In this document: one piece after another, positions 8,953 through 16,974 of the stretch | Numbering within the stretch: position 1 is the stretch's first letter | How the letters are laid out: every line of letters starts with the position of its first letter | Assembly (NCBI RefSeq): GCF_036227265.1 | Contig: NZ_CP109446.1 | Location: 1,587,501-1,651,500, forward strand | Source: Streptomyces sp. NBC_01476 | GTDB taxonomy: Bacteria > Actinomycetota > Actinomycetes > Streptomycetales > Streptomycetaceae | Direction of reading: 5' to 3' | DNA length: 64,000 bases | Notes under the pieces: generated by a model | The model's input: only the letters and a program-made list of their open reading frames with translations | The model's database searches: none | Told to the model about the DNA's origin: nothing | Position numbers and translations under genes: made by a program

Positions 8953-9755
8953 GCCGGGTCCCCTCCCTGCCGGTGGCCGGCCGCCTCCCGCTGGAGGTGC
9001 TCGTAGCCGCGCTGGAGCTTGTTCATGCCGCCGAGCCAGCGCTCGGGTTCGGCGGCGCGGGCCGCGTAGAACCCGGCGACCTCCGGGTGCGGCAGGATCA
9101 GGAACCGCTCGGCGGCGATCCCGTCGAGCACCGCCTGCGCCACGTCCTCGGGTTCGATGGCGTTCGGCGCGAGCACCAGCTCCCCGGCGACGCCGGAGGA
9201 GCGGAGCATCTCGGTACGCACCCCCTGCGGGCAGACCGCGTGCACATGGATGCCGCGGTGCCGGTAGGTGAGCGACAGCCATTCGGCGAAGGCGAGGGCG
9301 CCGTGCTTGGTGACGGAGTACGGGGCCGCGCCGATCATGGTCAGCAGTCCGGCGGCCGAGACGGTGGAGACGAAGCGGCCCTCGCCGCGCTCCAGCCACT
9401 GCGGCAGCAGCGCCCGGGCGGCGCGGACGTGGCTCATCACATTGACGTCCCAGGCCAGCTCCCAGGCCGCGTCGTCGGCCTCGGGGCCGCCGCCGGTGCC
9501 GACGCCGGCGTTGGCGCAGAAGACGTCGATGCCGCCGCCGAGCGCGGTCCTGGCGGCGGGCACCACCGTGGAGGCGTCGCCGGGCACGGCCGCGCCGCCG
9601 ATCTCGGCGGCGACCTTGCGGGCGGCGTCGGCGTCGAGGTCGTTGACGGCCACCCGGGCGCCCTCGGCGGCGAATCTGCGGGCGAGGGCGGTCCCGATGC
9701 CGCCACCCGCTCCGGTGACGACCACCCGGGCGTCGCGCAGCACTTCCACGACCAC
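8949..9755 (-). CDS. Short-chain dehydrogenase/reductase
   Basis: A 268-residue SDR. The NAD(P) motif TGAGGGIGTALA lies near residue 13, CANAGVGTG marks the NAG strand, and the catalytic triad is S (STVSAAG), Y and K in YSVTKHG. A GTG start at 9755 is chosen because AAGGAGA lies 7 nt before it; the ATG at 9791 falls inside the likely -10 element TAGTAT and has no ribosome site. It heads the minus-strand SDR-ligase-TetR-quinone reductase group. It probably oxidises a 3-hydroxyacyl or secondary alcohol intermediate; the substrate is unknown. Confidence 0.87.
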   Translation of the reverse strand: MVVEVLRDARVVVTGAGGGIGTALARRFAAEGARVAVNDLDADAARKVAAEIGGAAVPGDASTVVPAARTALGGGIDVFCANAGVGTGGGPEADDAAWELAWDVNVMSHVRAARALLPQWLERGEGRFVSTVSAAGLLTMIGAAPYSVTKHGALAFAEWLSLTYRHRGIHVHAVCPQGVRTEMLRSSGVAGELVLAPNAIEPEDVAQAVLDGIAAERFLILPHPEVAGFYAARAAEPERWLGGMNKLQRGYEHLQREAAGHRQGGDPA

Positions 9756-9788
9756 GACGTGTCTCCTTCGGCTCGGCGCTTCCTCTCG

Positions 9789-9809
9789 CATACTAAGCGG
9801 TCGGTCATC
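9789..9809 (-). promoter_or_regulatory. Promoter and degenerate TetR operator of the SDR-ligase operon
   Basis: CATACTAAGCGGTCGGTCAT matches the perfect palindrome at 3056-3075 in 13 of 20 positions, with the CATAC and GTCGGT blocks conserved. On the minus strand it contains a -10-like TAGTAT (9796-9791), which puts the transcript start about 30 nt before the GTG of the SDR gene. Confidence 0.5.
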
Positions 9810-9844
9810 CGATGCGGAAGAGCCGTGGCCGGTGGCGTGGCGCG

Positions 9845-9885
9845 CCGCGGGCCGGGTCCCGCGCGGTGCGGAACCCGGCCCGCGG
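9845..9885 (-). terminator. Hairpin terminator after the acylase gene
   Basis: Arms 9845-9857 and 9873-9885 pair perfectly (13 bp, all but one G/C) around a 15-nt loop, 18 bp past the stop codon of the penicillin acylase gene. Confidence 0.6.
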
Positions 9886-9902
9886 GCCGTGCAGGGGAGC
9901 GG

Positions 9903-12665
9903 TCAGCGGTGCGCGGGGAACTCCACCACCTGCTGGTAGGTGGGGCGGTTCTGCCAGGAGATCCGGTCGTCCGTGATGCCGCCGAGCGGCCGCTGGACGA
10001 TCGAGTCGGCACACCACTGGTCACCGGCCGAGCAGCCGTCGTCGCCCGGGTAGACGGTGGTCGCCGGGACGGCCGCCGCCTGCTTCAGCGTGGCGAGCAG
10101 CGTGTCGCGGCAGGCGGAGAGCACGCCGCCGCCGCAGAACGCGGCGCCGAGCGGCCCCTGGACGTTCTCGCCGAGCACCGAGCGCAGGTCCTTGTCGGCG
10201 TACGACCACCAGCCGTACTGGAAGGAACTGCCGGCGTGCGCACCGGTCGGACCGTGGCCGGCGGACGGCGCCTCGTCGATGGTGAGGCCGGCCGCCAGCG
10301 CGTCGTACAGCTCGCTGCCCAGCCCCGGCTGGAACTCGCCCTGGATCAGCAGCGGCCACCAGGCGTCCATCACCCGCACCGCGTCGGCGTTGGCGTAGGT
10401 GTGCGAACCGGCCGACGCGGCACGGCGTTTGGCGCCCGCGGTCAGCCAGGCGGTCAACTGCTGGACCGCGGTGGCCTCCTGGGGATCGGTGACCGGTGCG
10501 GAGTTGATCACCCGGAGCAGTTCGGGCAGCACGTCCTCACCGCGCAGGTCGGTGAGCGCGGCGTCCTCCATCGCCCTGGCGAGCGACGCCCGGGTCACCC
10601 CGCCCGCCTGGACCAGCGCCTTCACCCGGTCGTCCAGCAGGTCGGCGCGGTGCACCGAGCCGTTGCCGAAGGTCGCCGAGGTGTAGCCGGGGGCCTGCTT
10701 GTTGTTCCAGGAGACGTAGTAATCCTGGTCGACGGACTGCGGGTGCTGGGCGGGCGGGGTGTAGTCGGCGGTGTTGGCGTCCGGGTCCCAGCCCCGCCAG
10801 TCGTACGCTGCCCGCGCCCACACCGGGAAGGAGGGGTCGACGCCGGCCGCCCGCACCGGGTTGGTGCCGCTGTTGTAGTAGGCGGTCTGCCGGGAGTCGG
10901 CGTAGAACCAGTTGAAGGTGTAGTTGATGTCCCGCGTCGCCAGCTGGAAGGAGGCGGCGTCGTGGACGAAGCCCGGGTCGTTCAGCTCCTGGAAGCCGAT
11001 GATGGAGTCGGCCTCGTGCCGGTAGGAGCTGCGCAACTGGGTGTATGCGACGGGTTTGCCGCCGACCGTGGCCCGGTACTCCACCGGCCCGTAGGCGGTC
11101 CGCCACACCTGCATCCGGTAGGAGCCGGCCGCGGTGGAGTCGGCGACCGTCGGCGACCAGGAGTTGGTGCGCTCCAGTTTCTCCATGGGGACGCAACTGC
11201 CGTGGAAGAGGTAGTGGTTGGCGTCCTGGCAGAGCTCCACCGCGTAGGTGTCGGTGACGTCCTGCGAGGCGGAGGTGGCGCTCCACGCGTAGTCCTGGCC
11301 GCGGCCGAGCTCCACGTACATGCCCAGGCCCGCGAAGGAGGCGCCGCGGGCGCTGATGCCGGGGCCCTGCAGCTCCTGGAGCATCAGCAGCTGCGGCGCG
11401 AAGTAGCCGGTCTGCGGGCCGAAGACGGCGACCGGGTGGCCGCTCGCGGTGTGCGCGCCGCTGACCACCAGGGCGTTGGACATGCCTTTCTTCGGGCTGT
11501 CCAGCAGATTGCCCGGCAGCACGCCGGGGCTCTTGGTGGTGGCCTGGGTGGCGCCGCCGGTCGCGTCGTAGACCAGCGGTTCCGCCACCACCGACCCGGG
11601 GTCGGGCAGCGCCTCACCCTGCGGGTCGGCCGGCTTGCCCGCGTACGGGAAGCTGGTGCCGTCGTGCACGGTCGCGGTGGCCTCCGGGTCGTCGCGTTCG
11701 CGGAACGACTCCCAGATCCGGGTGCCCTGCTCCACGCCGTACTTCTGCTGCGCGTCCAGCAGCGACAGCGCCGACTGCACCTCTCCCCCGCCGCCGGTGC
11801 CGAAGAGCGCGCCGACCACCGAGGCGAGCGCGATCAGGTCGGTGAGCTGGAACGGGTCGATGGTCCCGGCGTTGGTGATCGCGTCCACATGCCCGGTGAG
11901 CACGTACTCGCCGGGGAAGTAACGCCCGTTCTTCGAGGCGGTGATGTAGGCGTTGATGCCGTCGATGTACGACTGGGCGTCGGCGAGTGCCTGCCGGCCG
12001 CGCGGGCCGCTGTTGTCGGCCAGCCAGTCCACCTGGGCCTGCAGATCGGCCTCGGTGTACGGCGCCTGCCGCCAGAACTCCTGCTCCAGGCCGCGGTTGG
12101 CCGCGGCCCCGCCGGCGAAGGACGACAACTCGCCACGGCCCACGTGCCGGAAGAGGTCCATCAGCCACAACCGGTCCTGCGCCGCGGCGTATCCGGCGCC
12201 GAACTCGGTGCCGGCGCGGGTGGTGCCCTTGATGTGCGGGACACCGGTCTTCTTGTCCCGGGTGATGGTCACGTCCGGGCGCGGGCTGGTCACCGAGGCG
12301 ACCTGGCCCGAAGGCACCCCGAACGAGGCGTCGTTGAAGAAGGTGGTGATGGTCGCGTCGGTGAGGTTCTGGTAGCCGTCCGCGAGGGAGGAGTACGGGC
12401 CGAGCTGGTCCATGGTGTGCGCGGGCCGGGTGCCGAGCACCTTGTTCGCCAGGATGTCGGCGAGGGTGGCGTTGCCGTTCTCGCCCGGCGGCAGGATGTC
12501 GGCGCACTGCTGGGCGCAGTAGTCGGTGCCGGGGTCCGCGGCGAGCGCCGGGGGCAGCGGGGCCACCAAAGTGGCGGCGAGGGCGAGGAGGGCGGCGGCG
12601 GTCGCCGATCTCAGAATGCGGGACCTGCTGTGCCTGCCGATCCGTTGTGGGGTCCGTAGCGGCAT
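9903..12665 (-). CDS. Secreted penicillin acylase family hydrolase (Ntn type)
   Basis: A 920-residue precursor. It has an N-terminal signal peptide (basic start, hydrophobic core, cleavage near ALAA at 40-43). The alpha-chain hallmarks are GVPHIKGTT (about 141-149) and GYAAAQDRLWLMDLFRH. The autoproteolytic site is in KKGMSNALVVSG, with S396 as the likely new N-terminal nucleophile of the beta chain. Members cleave amides such as beta-lactam side chains, N-acyl-homoserine lactones or cyclic lipopeptides, and act outside the cell. It is monocistronic and bounded by its own terminator. Substrate cannot be read from sequence; AHL or lipopeptide acylase activity is as likely as penicillin cleavage. 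Confidence 0.88.
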   Translation of the reverse strand: MPLRTPQRIGRHSRSRILRSATAAALLALAATLVAPLPPALAADPGTDYCAQQCADILPPGENGNATLADILANKVLGTRPAHTMDQLGPYSSLADGYQNLTDATITTFFNDASFGVPSGQVASVTSPRPDVTITRDKKTGVPHIKGTTRAGTEFGAGYAAAQDRLWLMDLFRHVGRGELSSFAGGAAANRGLEQEFWRQAPYTEADLQAQVDWLADNSGPRGRQALADAQSYIDGINAYITASKNGRYFPGEYVLTGHVDAITNAGTIDPFQLTDLIALASVVGALFGTGGGGEVQSALSLLDAQQKYGVEQGTRIWESFRERDDPEATATVHDGTSFPYAGKPADPQGEALPDPGSVVAEPLVYDATGGATQATTKSPGVLPGNLLDSPKKGMSNALVVSGAHTASGHPVAVFGPQTGYFAPQLLMLQELQGPGISARGASFAGLGMYVELGRGQDYAWSATSASQDVTDTYAVELCQDANHYLFHGSCVPMEKLERTNSWSPTVADSTAAGSYRMQVWRTAYGPVEYRATVGGKPVAYTQLRSSYRHEADSIIGFQELNDPGFVHDAASFQLATRDINYTFNWFYADSRQTAYYNSGTNPVRAAGVDPSFPVWARAAYDWRGWDPDANTADYTPPAQHPQSVDQDYYVSWNNKQAPGYTSATFGNGSVHRADLLDDRVKALVQAGGVTRASLARAMEDAALTDLRGEDVLPELLRVINSAPVTDPQEATAVQQLTAWLTAGAKRRAASAGSHTYANADAVRVMDAWWPLLIQGEFQPGLGSELYDALAAGLTIDEAPSAGHGPTGAHAGSSFQYGWWSYADKDLRSVLGENVQGPLGAAFCGGGVLSACRDTLLATLKQAAAVPATTVYPGDDGCSAGDQWCADSIVQRPLGGITDDRISWQNRPTYQQVVEFPAHR

Positions 12666-12762
12666 GTCTGCTCCTTCCGGGTACCGGTGCGCCGGAGGTT
12701 ACTGCCGGTACATCGACCCCGGAAGATGAACATACGTCATGTTTTTCCGGCGGACGGGATTT

Positions 12763-12852
12763 CTTCAGCGGCGTGCGCGGCCCCGGCCGGCCGGCTCGTG
12801 TGCCGGCGTCCGGACTGTGCGCCGGCGTCCGGGCCGGCTTCAGCGGCGTGCG
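12763..12852. repeat. 15-bp direct repeat flanking the methyltransferase stop codon
   Basis: CTTCAGCGGCGTGCG occurs at 12763-12777 and again at 12838-12852, 75 bp apart. The second copy contains the stop codon of the methyltransferase gene; the first lies in the gap before the acylase gene. The rest of this 174-bp gap is GC-rich with short CCGGCGTCCGG repeats and no gene. Confidence 0.5.
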
Positions 12853-13589
12853 GGCCGCAGCACGAAGACGCCCCAGCCGAAGTACCGCCTGGCCCAGGTC
12901 AGATGGGTCCGCCGGGAGTGCTCCAGGAAGACCCGCATGTCGGCCGCGTCCGGGTGGTCCCGCGGGGTCTCGCGCAGCCACCGGTCGATGGTGAACCACT
13001 GGCCCGCCGCGTACCGGTCCCAGCTGTCCCCGTCGGCCAGCACCATCTCGACCAGTTCCATCCCGGCCGCCTCGATCCGGTCCAGCGTCCCGGCCAGCGA
13101 GGTGAAGTCGTCGGGTTCCGCCTCGACCGCCTCCAGCGCCTCCTCGGGCGGCGGCTCGGTCCAGTACGGTTCGCCGATCAGCATCAGCCCGCCCGGCCGC
13201 ATCGCCGGCCGCAGCAGTTCGACCGTCCCGGCGAAACCGCCGCCGATCCAGGTGGCGCCGATGCAGGACACCACGTCGAAGGCGCCCTCCTCGGCCCGGT
13301 ACGCGCCCGCGTCCCCGCGTTCGAAGGTCACCCGGCCGGCCACGCCGAGCTCCGCGGCCCGGGCCTCGGCTGCCGCCAGGAACGTCCGGCTCAGGTCCAC
13401 CCCGACCCCGCCGGTCCCCCACCGCTGCGCCCACCGGCTCAGCATCTCCCCCTTCCCGCACGCCAGATCGAGCTGACGCTGCCCCTCCTGGAGCCGGCAG
13501 ATCTCACCGAGGAGCATCAGCTTCTCCTCGGTGTACGGGTTGAGGATGCGATGGCCGGATTCGGCGATCTCGTGGTGGCGCAGGCTCAT
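12840..13589 (-). CDS. Class I SAM-dependent methyltransferase
   Basis: A 249-residue methyltransferase with motif I LDLACGKGEML near residues 41-51, an acidic end to the next strand (VGVDLS), and DVVSCIGATWIGGG as motif IV. The start ATG at 13589 has GAGGGAA upstream. The acceptor substrate is not evident. It stands alone: the acylase gene is 174 bp downstream on the same strand, and a repeat array lies upstream. The family is broad (small-molecule methyltransferases), so only the chemistry is secure. Confidence 0.85.
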   Translation of the reverse strand: MSLRHHEIAESGHRILNPYTEEKLMLLGEICRLQEGQRQLDLACGKGEMLSRWAQRWGTGGVGVDLSRTFLAAAEARAAELGVAGRVTFERGDAGAYRAEEGAFDVVSCIGATWIGGGFAGTVELLRPAMRPGGLMLIGEPYWTEPPPEEALEAVEAEPDDFTSLAGTLDRIEAAGMELVEMVLADGDSWDRYAAGQWFTIDRWLRETPRDHPDAADMRVFLEHSRRTHLTWARRYFGWGVFVLRPARR

Positions 13590-13650
13590 GCGGTTCCCTC
13601 ACGGGGCGGGGCGGGGCGGCGGACCCGGTGTGCCGGCTGCCCTGGAGTCA

Positions 13651-13779
13651 GGGCTTCGGGCTTCGGGCTTCGGGCTTCGGGCTTCGGGCTTCGGGCTTCG
13701 GGCTTCGGGCTTCGGGCTTCGGGCTTCGGGCTTCGGGCTTCGGGCTTCGGGCTTCGGGCTTCGGGCTTCGGGCTTCGGG
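13651..13779. repeat. Heptanucleotide tandem repeat (GGGCTTC x18)
   Basis: Eighteen uninterrupted exact copies of GGGCTTC run from 13651 to 13776, followed by a partial GGG. Because 7 is not a multiple of 3, all six frames stay open and encode spurious repeats, so this is not a protein. It sits in the 430-bp gap between the methyltransferase start (13589) and the amidase start (14020), upstream of both genes. Perfect short-unit arrays are prone to slippage, so copy number may vary between strains. Confidence 0.95.
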
Positions 13780-13823
13780 GCATGCTGCCCGATCGGCCGG
13801 GCGGCGTGCCACTCGAATACAGC

Positions 13824-13852
13824 GGGCGCCGGGCCGGCCGCGCCCGGCGCCC
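13824..13852. terminator. GC-only hairpin in the gap before the amidase
   Basis: GGGCGCCGGGC at 13824-13834 pairs perfectly with GCCCGGCGCCC at 13842-13852 around a 7-nt loop. It lies between the heptamer array and the amidase gene; it could end read-through from either side or act in an amidase leader. The rest of the gap holds no gene that can be supported. Confidence 0.35.
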
Positions 13853-14019
13853 GGCGATCAGGGCCCGCACCCGGCGTCGGGGCGCCGCTCACCCGGCTGG
13901 AGCAACCCGTGGCGCCACGCCCGCGACTCGCCGTCGGCGGTGCGTCCCGAGGTATGGCCGTTACCCGACGGTAGTGCGAGGATCGCGCCGAGTGGCGGGA
14001 ATCCGGCGAAGGGACGGCC

Positions 14020-15483
14020 ATGGGCGAGTTGCACGATCTGACGGCGGTGGAGCAGGCGGCCGCGATCCGGGACGGCTCCCTCTCACCGGTCGAAGTGACC
14101 GAGCACTACCTGGCCAGGATCGAACGGCTGGACGCGACGCTGGGCGCCTTCATCACCCGGACGCCGGAGATCGCCCGCAAGCAGGCCGCCGAGGCCGAGA
14201 CGGTGGCGCGAGCCGCCCGCCGCGAGGGCCGCGGCCTGCCCGCGCTCTACGGTGTGCCGGTCCCGGTCAAGGACCTCAACTTCGTCGCGGGCGTGCGCTG
14301 CACGCTGGGCAGCGCGGCCTACGCCGAGCACGTGCCGGACGTGGACGACCACGTGGTGACCCGGCTGCGCGATGCCGGCACGATCCTGCTCGGCAAGACC
14401 AACACCCCCGAGTTCGGTCTGCCCTGCTACACCGAGAACCGGCTGGCACCGCCCGCCCGCACCCCGTGGGACCTCACCCTTTCGGCGGGTGGCTCCAGCG
14501 GCGGAGCCGCGGCGGCGGTGGCGGGCGGGCTCGCGCCGGTCGCGCAGGGCAGCGACGGCGGCGGCTCGATCCGTATCCCGGCCTCCGTGTGCGGCCTGTT
14601 CGGGATCAAGCCGAGCCGGGGCCGGGTCAGCGGCGGGCCGGTCCAGCACGATGTCAGCGGGCTGAGCACCTCGGGGCCGATCGCCCGTACGGTCGCCGAC
14701 GCGGCGACGCTGCTCGACGTCCTGGCCGGCCCGATGCCGGGCCTGCCGTACGGCGCGCCCTCGCTGCCGCCCGGCGAGTCCTTCGCCTCGTACGCGGGCC
14801 GCGACCCGGGCCGGCTGCGGGTGGTGGCGCTGCCCGATCCGCCGGTGCCCGGCGTGGAACTGCACCCCGACTGCCGGGCGGCGCACGACGCGGCCGTCGC
14901 GCTGCTGCGGGACCTCGGGCACGAGGTGGACGAACTGGCCCTGCCGGTGGACGAATCGGTGAAGACCGCGTTCGAGACGGTGTGGGCGGTGATGGCCACG
15001 GTCTATCCGGTGGCCCCGCACGACGAGGCGTCCCTGATGCCGCTGACCCGTCATCTGCGGTCGGCCGGGGCCGGTGTGAGCGGTCCGGCCTTCGCCTCGG
15101 CGCTCTACGGTTTCCGGGCGCTGGGCCAGCTGATCGCGGACGCGCTGCTGTCGGCGTACGACGTGATCCTCACCCCGACGCTCGCCAAGCCGCCGGCGGC
15201 GGTCGGGGGTTTGCGCGACGAGGCGGACCCGGCGGCCGAGTTCGCGGGTCTGGCGCACTTCACGCCGTACACCCCGCTCTACAACGCGACCGGCCAGCCG
15301 GCCGTCAGCGTACCGCTGCACTGGACGGCGGACGGCCTGCCGATCGGGGTGATGCTGGGCGGGCGGTACGGGGACGACGCGACGCTGATCTCCCTGTCGG
15401 CGCAGCTGGAGGCGGCGCGGCCGTGGGCGGGGCGGCGGCCGGAGGTGTGGGCGACGGCCGGAGGTGTGGGCGGCGGACATTGA
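14020..15483 (+). CDS. Amidase (amidase-signature family)
   Basis: A 487-residue amidase-signature enzyme. The Ser-cisSer-Lys triad is visible: K84 in VPVKDLNF, S159 in AGGSSGGAA, and S183 in GSDGGGSIRIP. It hydrolyses a carboxamide in the cytosol. The start ATG at 14020 follows GAAGGGA by 6 nt. It is not GatA by context, since gatC and gatB are absent. The following MaoC gene starts 66 bp downstream but has its own operator, so co-transcription is uncertain. Substrate unknown. Confidence 0.88.
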   Translation: MGELHDLTAVEQAAAIRDGSLSPVEVTEHYLARIERLDATLGAFITRTPEIARKQAAEAETVARAARREGRGLPALYGVPVPVKDLNFVAGVRCTLGSAAYAEHVPDVDDHVVTRLRDAGTILLGKTNTPEFGLPCYTENRLAPPARTPWDLTLSAGGSSGGAAAAVAGGLAPVAQGSDGGGSIRIPASVCGLFGIKPSRGRVSGGPVQHDVSGLSTSGPIARTVADAATLLDVLAGPMPGLPYGAPSLPPGESFASYAGRDPGRLRVVALPDPPVPGVELHPDCRAAHDAAVALLRDLGHEVDELALPVDESVKTAFETVWAVMATVYPVAPHDEASLMPLTRHLRSAGAGVSGPAFASALYGFRALGQLIADALLSAYDVILTPTLAKPPAAVGGLRDEADPAAEFAGLAHFTPYTPLYNATGQPAVSVPLHWTADGLPIGVMLGGRYGDDATLISLSAQLEAARPWAGRRPEVWATAGGVGGGH

Positions 15484-15509
15484 CACCTGAGGCCGCCCGA
15501 ACCATGCTG

Positions 15510-15523
15510 AGCAAGCGCTTGGT
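15510..15523. promoter_or_regulatory. TetR-type operator (AGCAAGCGCTTGGT) upstream of MaoC gene
   Basis: Contains the perfect 10-bp palindrome CAAGCGCTTG. The same core (AGCAAGCGCTT) recurs at 16902-16915 in front of the neighbouring TetR gene. It lies 26 bp before the MaoC start codon, just ahead of its AGGAGG site. Confidence 0.65.
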
Positions 15524-15548
15524 AACCCGTATTCAGGAGGTCCCCGCC

Positions 15549-16013
15549 GTGCCGCAGCAGCCCCGCGTCTTCTCCTCGCCCGACGACCTGCGTGCCGCCG
15601 TCGGCGAACAGCTCGGCTGGACCGACTGGCTGGAGATCGACCAGAAGCGGATCGACGCGTTCGCCGAGGCCACCGGGGACCACCAGTGGATCCACGTCGA
15701 CCCGCAGAAGGCGGCGGCCGGACCGTTCGGCACCACGATCGCGCACGGTTTCCTCACCCTCTCCCTCATCCCGGCGCTGACCCCGCGGCTCTTCCGGGTC
15801 GAGGGCGTGAAGATGGGTGTCAACTACGGCGTGAACAAGGTCCGTTTCCCGGCCCCGGTACCGGTCGGCTCCCGGCTGCGGGGCACCGCCGTGGTGGCCG
15901 AGGTGAGTGAGGCCGGCGGCGGCTTTCAGCTGGTCACCCAGGTCACGATCGAGCGCGAAGGCGGCGAGAAGCCGGTGTGCGTGGCGGAGACGGTGGCCCG
16001 TTTCTACCGCTGA
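15549..16013 (+). CDS. MaoC family (R)-hydratase / dehydratase
   Basis: A 154-residue single hot-dog-fold protein. The hydratase-2 motif is clear: the catalytic Asp/His in GDHQWIHVDPQKAAAGPFGTTIAHGFLTLSL. It should hydrate 2-enoyl-CoA to (R)-3-hydroxyacyl-CoA, or the reverse. The GTG at 15549 is chosen because AGGAGG ends 8 nt upstream. It converges with a TetR gene and shares that gene's operator motif, which makes it a likely target of that repressor. Confidence 0.9.
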   Translation: MPQQPRVFSSPDDLRAAVGEQLGWTDWLEIDQKRIDAFAEATGDHQWIHVDPQKAAAGPFGTTIAHGFLTLSLIPALTPRLFRVEGVKMGVNYGVNKVRFPAPVPVGSRLRGTAVVAEVSEAGGGFQLVTQVTIEREGGEKPVCVAETVARFYR

Positions 16014-16063
16014 CCGCTCGTGCGCCTGTGCGAGGGCCGGCCGGCCGTTCTCCCGCGCGGGTC

Positions 16064-16834
16064 TTACGCCGCCGGCCCGGCCTGCCCGTCCGCCTGCCGG
16101 ACCATCCGCAGCACGAGGTCGGCGTAGAGCGCGCCGACCTCGTCGGGGGTCCGCCGGCCGTTCGGGTTGAACCAGCGGGCGACGTCGATGCAGAGCGACA
16201 GCACCGCGAGCGTGGTCCCGGAGACGTCGGGCACGTCGAACTCGCCCGCCGCCACCCCGTCCCCGATGATCGACCGGATCGCGTCCTCGCTCTGCCGGCG
16301 CAGCGCCACGATCTCGGTGTAGTGCCCGGGGCTGAGCGCGCCCAGTTCGTACTGCACCACCCGCCCGGTGGTGTGGTGCTCGGCGTGCCAGCGGACGAAG
16401 ACCCGTACCGCGTGCGCCAGCCGCTCGGCCGCCGTGCCCGCGCCGTCCCTGGCCCCGGCGAGCAGGGCGAGCGAGCGCAGATGGCCCACCTTGCTGATCT
16501 GGTAGAGCAGTTCTTCCTTGGTCTTGTAGTGGATGTAGAGCGCCGCCGGGCTCATACCGGCCCGGCCGGCGATGTCGCGGGTGGTGGTGGCGTGGTATCC
16601 GCGCTCGGCGAACGCCTCGACGGCGGCGACCACCAGCCGCCGGGCGGCGTCGGGGGTGATGCCCTCCCAGGACCCGCCGTCCGCCCCGGCTCCGGCGTCC
16701 GTACCGCCCTGCGCCGCGTCAGCGTCCGCCGTACCGCCGTCCGCCGCACCGCCGTCCGCCGCACCGCCGGACAGCTCGCCGGGAGACTCCTCCTCGGCGG
16801 GCGGTTCGCCGCCTGTTGCCGCTTCCGCGCTCAT
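16064..16834 (-). CDS. TetR-family regulator with Ala/Gly/Asp-rich N-terminus
   Basis: A 256-residue TetR protein. Residues 1-54 are a low-complexity Gly/Ala/Asp segment with tandem GGAAD repeats. The helix-turn-helix follows (ERGYHATTTRDIAGRAGMSPAALYIHYKTKEEL) and then the ligand domain. The ATG at 16834 has GGGAGGA 7 nt before it. It resembles repressors of fatty-acid degradation genes. Operator candidates are at 16902-16915 (own promoter) and 15510-15523 (MaoC promoter), consistent with autoregulation. The disordered N-terminus is unusual for the family and may vary in length. Confidence 0.87.
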   Translation of the reverse strand: MSAEAATGGEPPAEEESPGELSGGAADGGAADGGTADADAAQGGTDAGAGADGGSWEGITPDAARRLVVAAVEAFAERGYHATTTRDIAGRAGMSPAALYIHYKTKEELLYQISKVGHLRSLALLAGARDGAGTAAERLAHAVRVFVRWHAEHHTTGRVVQYELGALSPGHYTEIVALRRQSEDAIRSIIGDGVAAGEFDVPDVSGTTLAVLSLCIDVARWFNPNGRRTPDEVGALYADLVLRMVRQADGQAGPAA

Positions 16835-16901
16835 CGCACGTCCTCCCACCTGGTCGCCCGACCCCGGTTCGTTGACAGGGCCACACCCTACCTGGCGGGT
16901 G

Positions 16902-16915
16902 AGCAAGCGCTTAGA
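16902..16915. promoter_or_regulatory. TetR-type operator (AGCAAGCGCTTAGA) upstream of the TetR gene
   Basis: Shares the 11-bp core AGCAAGCGCTT with the site at 15510-15523 and lies 68 bp before the TetR start codon. A -10-like TAGGGT lies just downstream on the minus strand, so the operator would overlap the -35 region. Confidence 0.6.
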
Positions 16916-16974
16916 TGCACGGCGGATGCGTCATGCGATCGGTACCCTCCGCGGCCGGCCGGGACCCGGTCCGC

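Noticed and set aside
8973-12659. A 1228-codon open frame on the plus strand opposite the acylase, SDR and ligase genes
   Set aside because: It lies wholly antisense to three genes with clear motifs, has His/Gly/Arg-rich composition typical of the shadow frame in GC-rich DNA, and shows no domain or ribosome site.
13651-13779. CRISPR array
   Set aside because: The repeat unit is 7 bp without spacers, and no cas genes are present.
13586-14021. A repeat protein (SPKPEAR or ASGFGLR units) from the heptamer array
   Set aside because: A 7-bp array is open in every frame on both strands, so repeated peptides appear by arithmetic; there is no start context or flanking domain.
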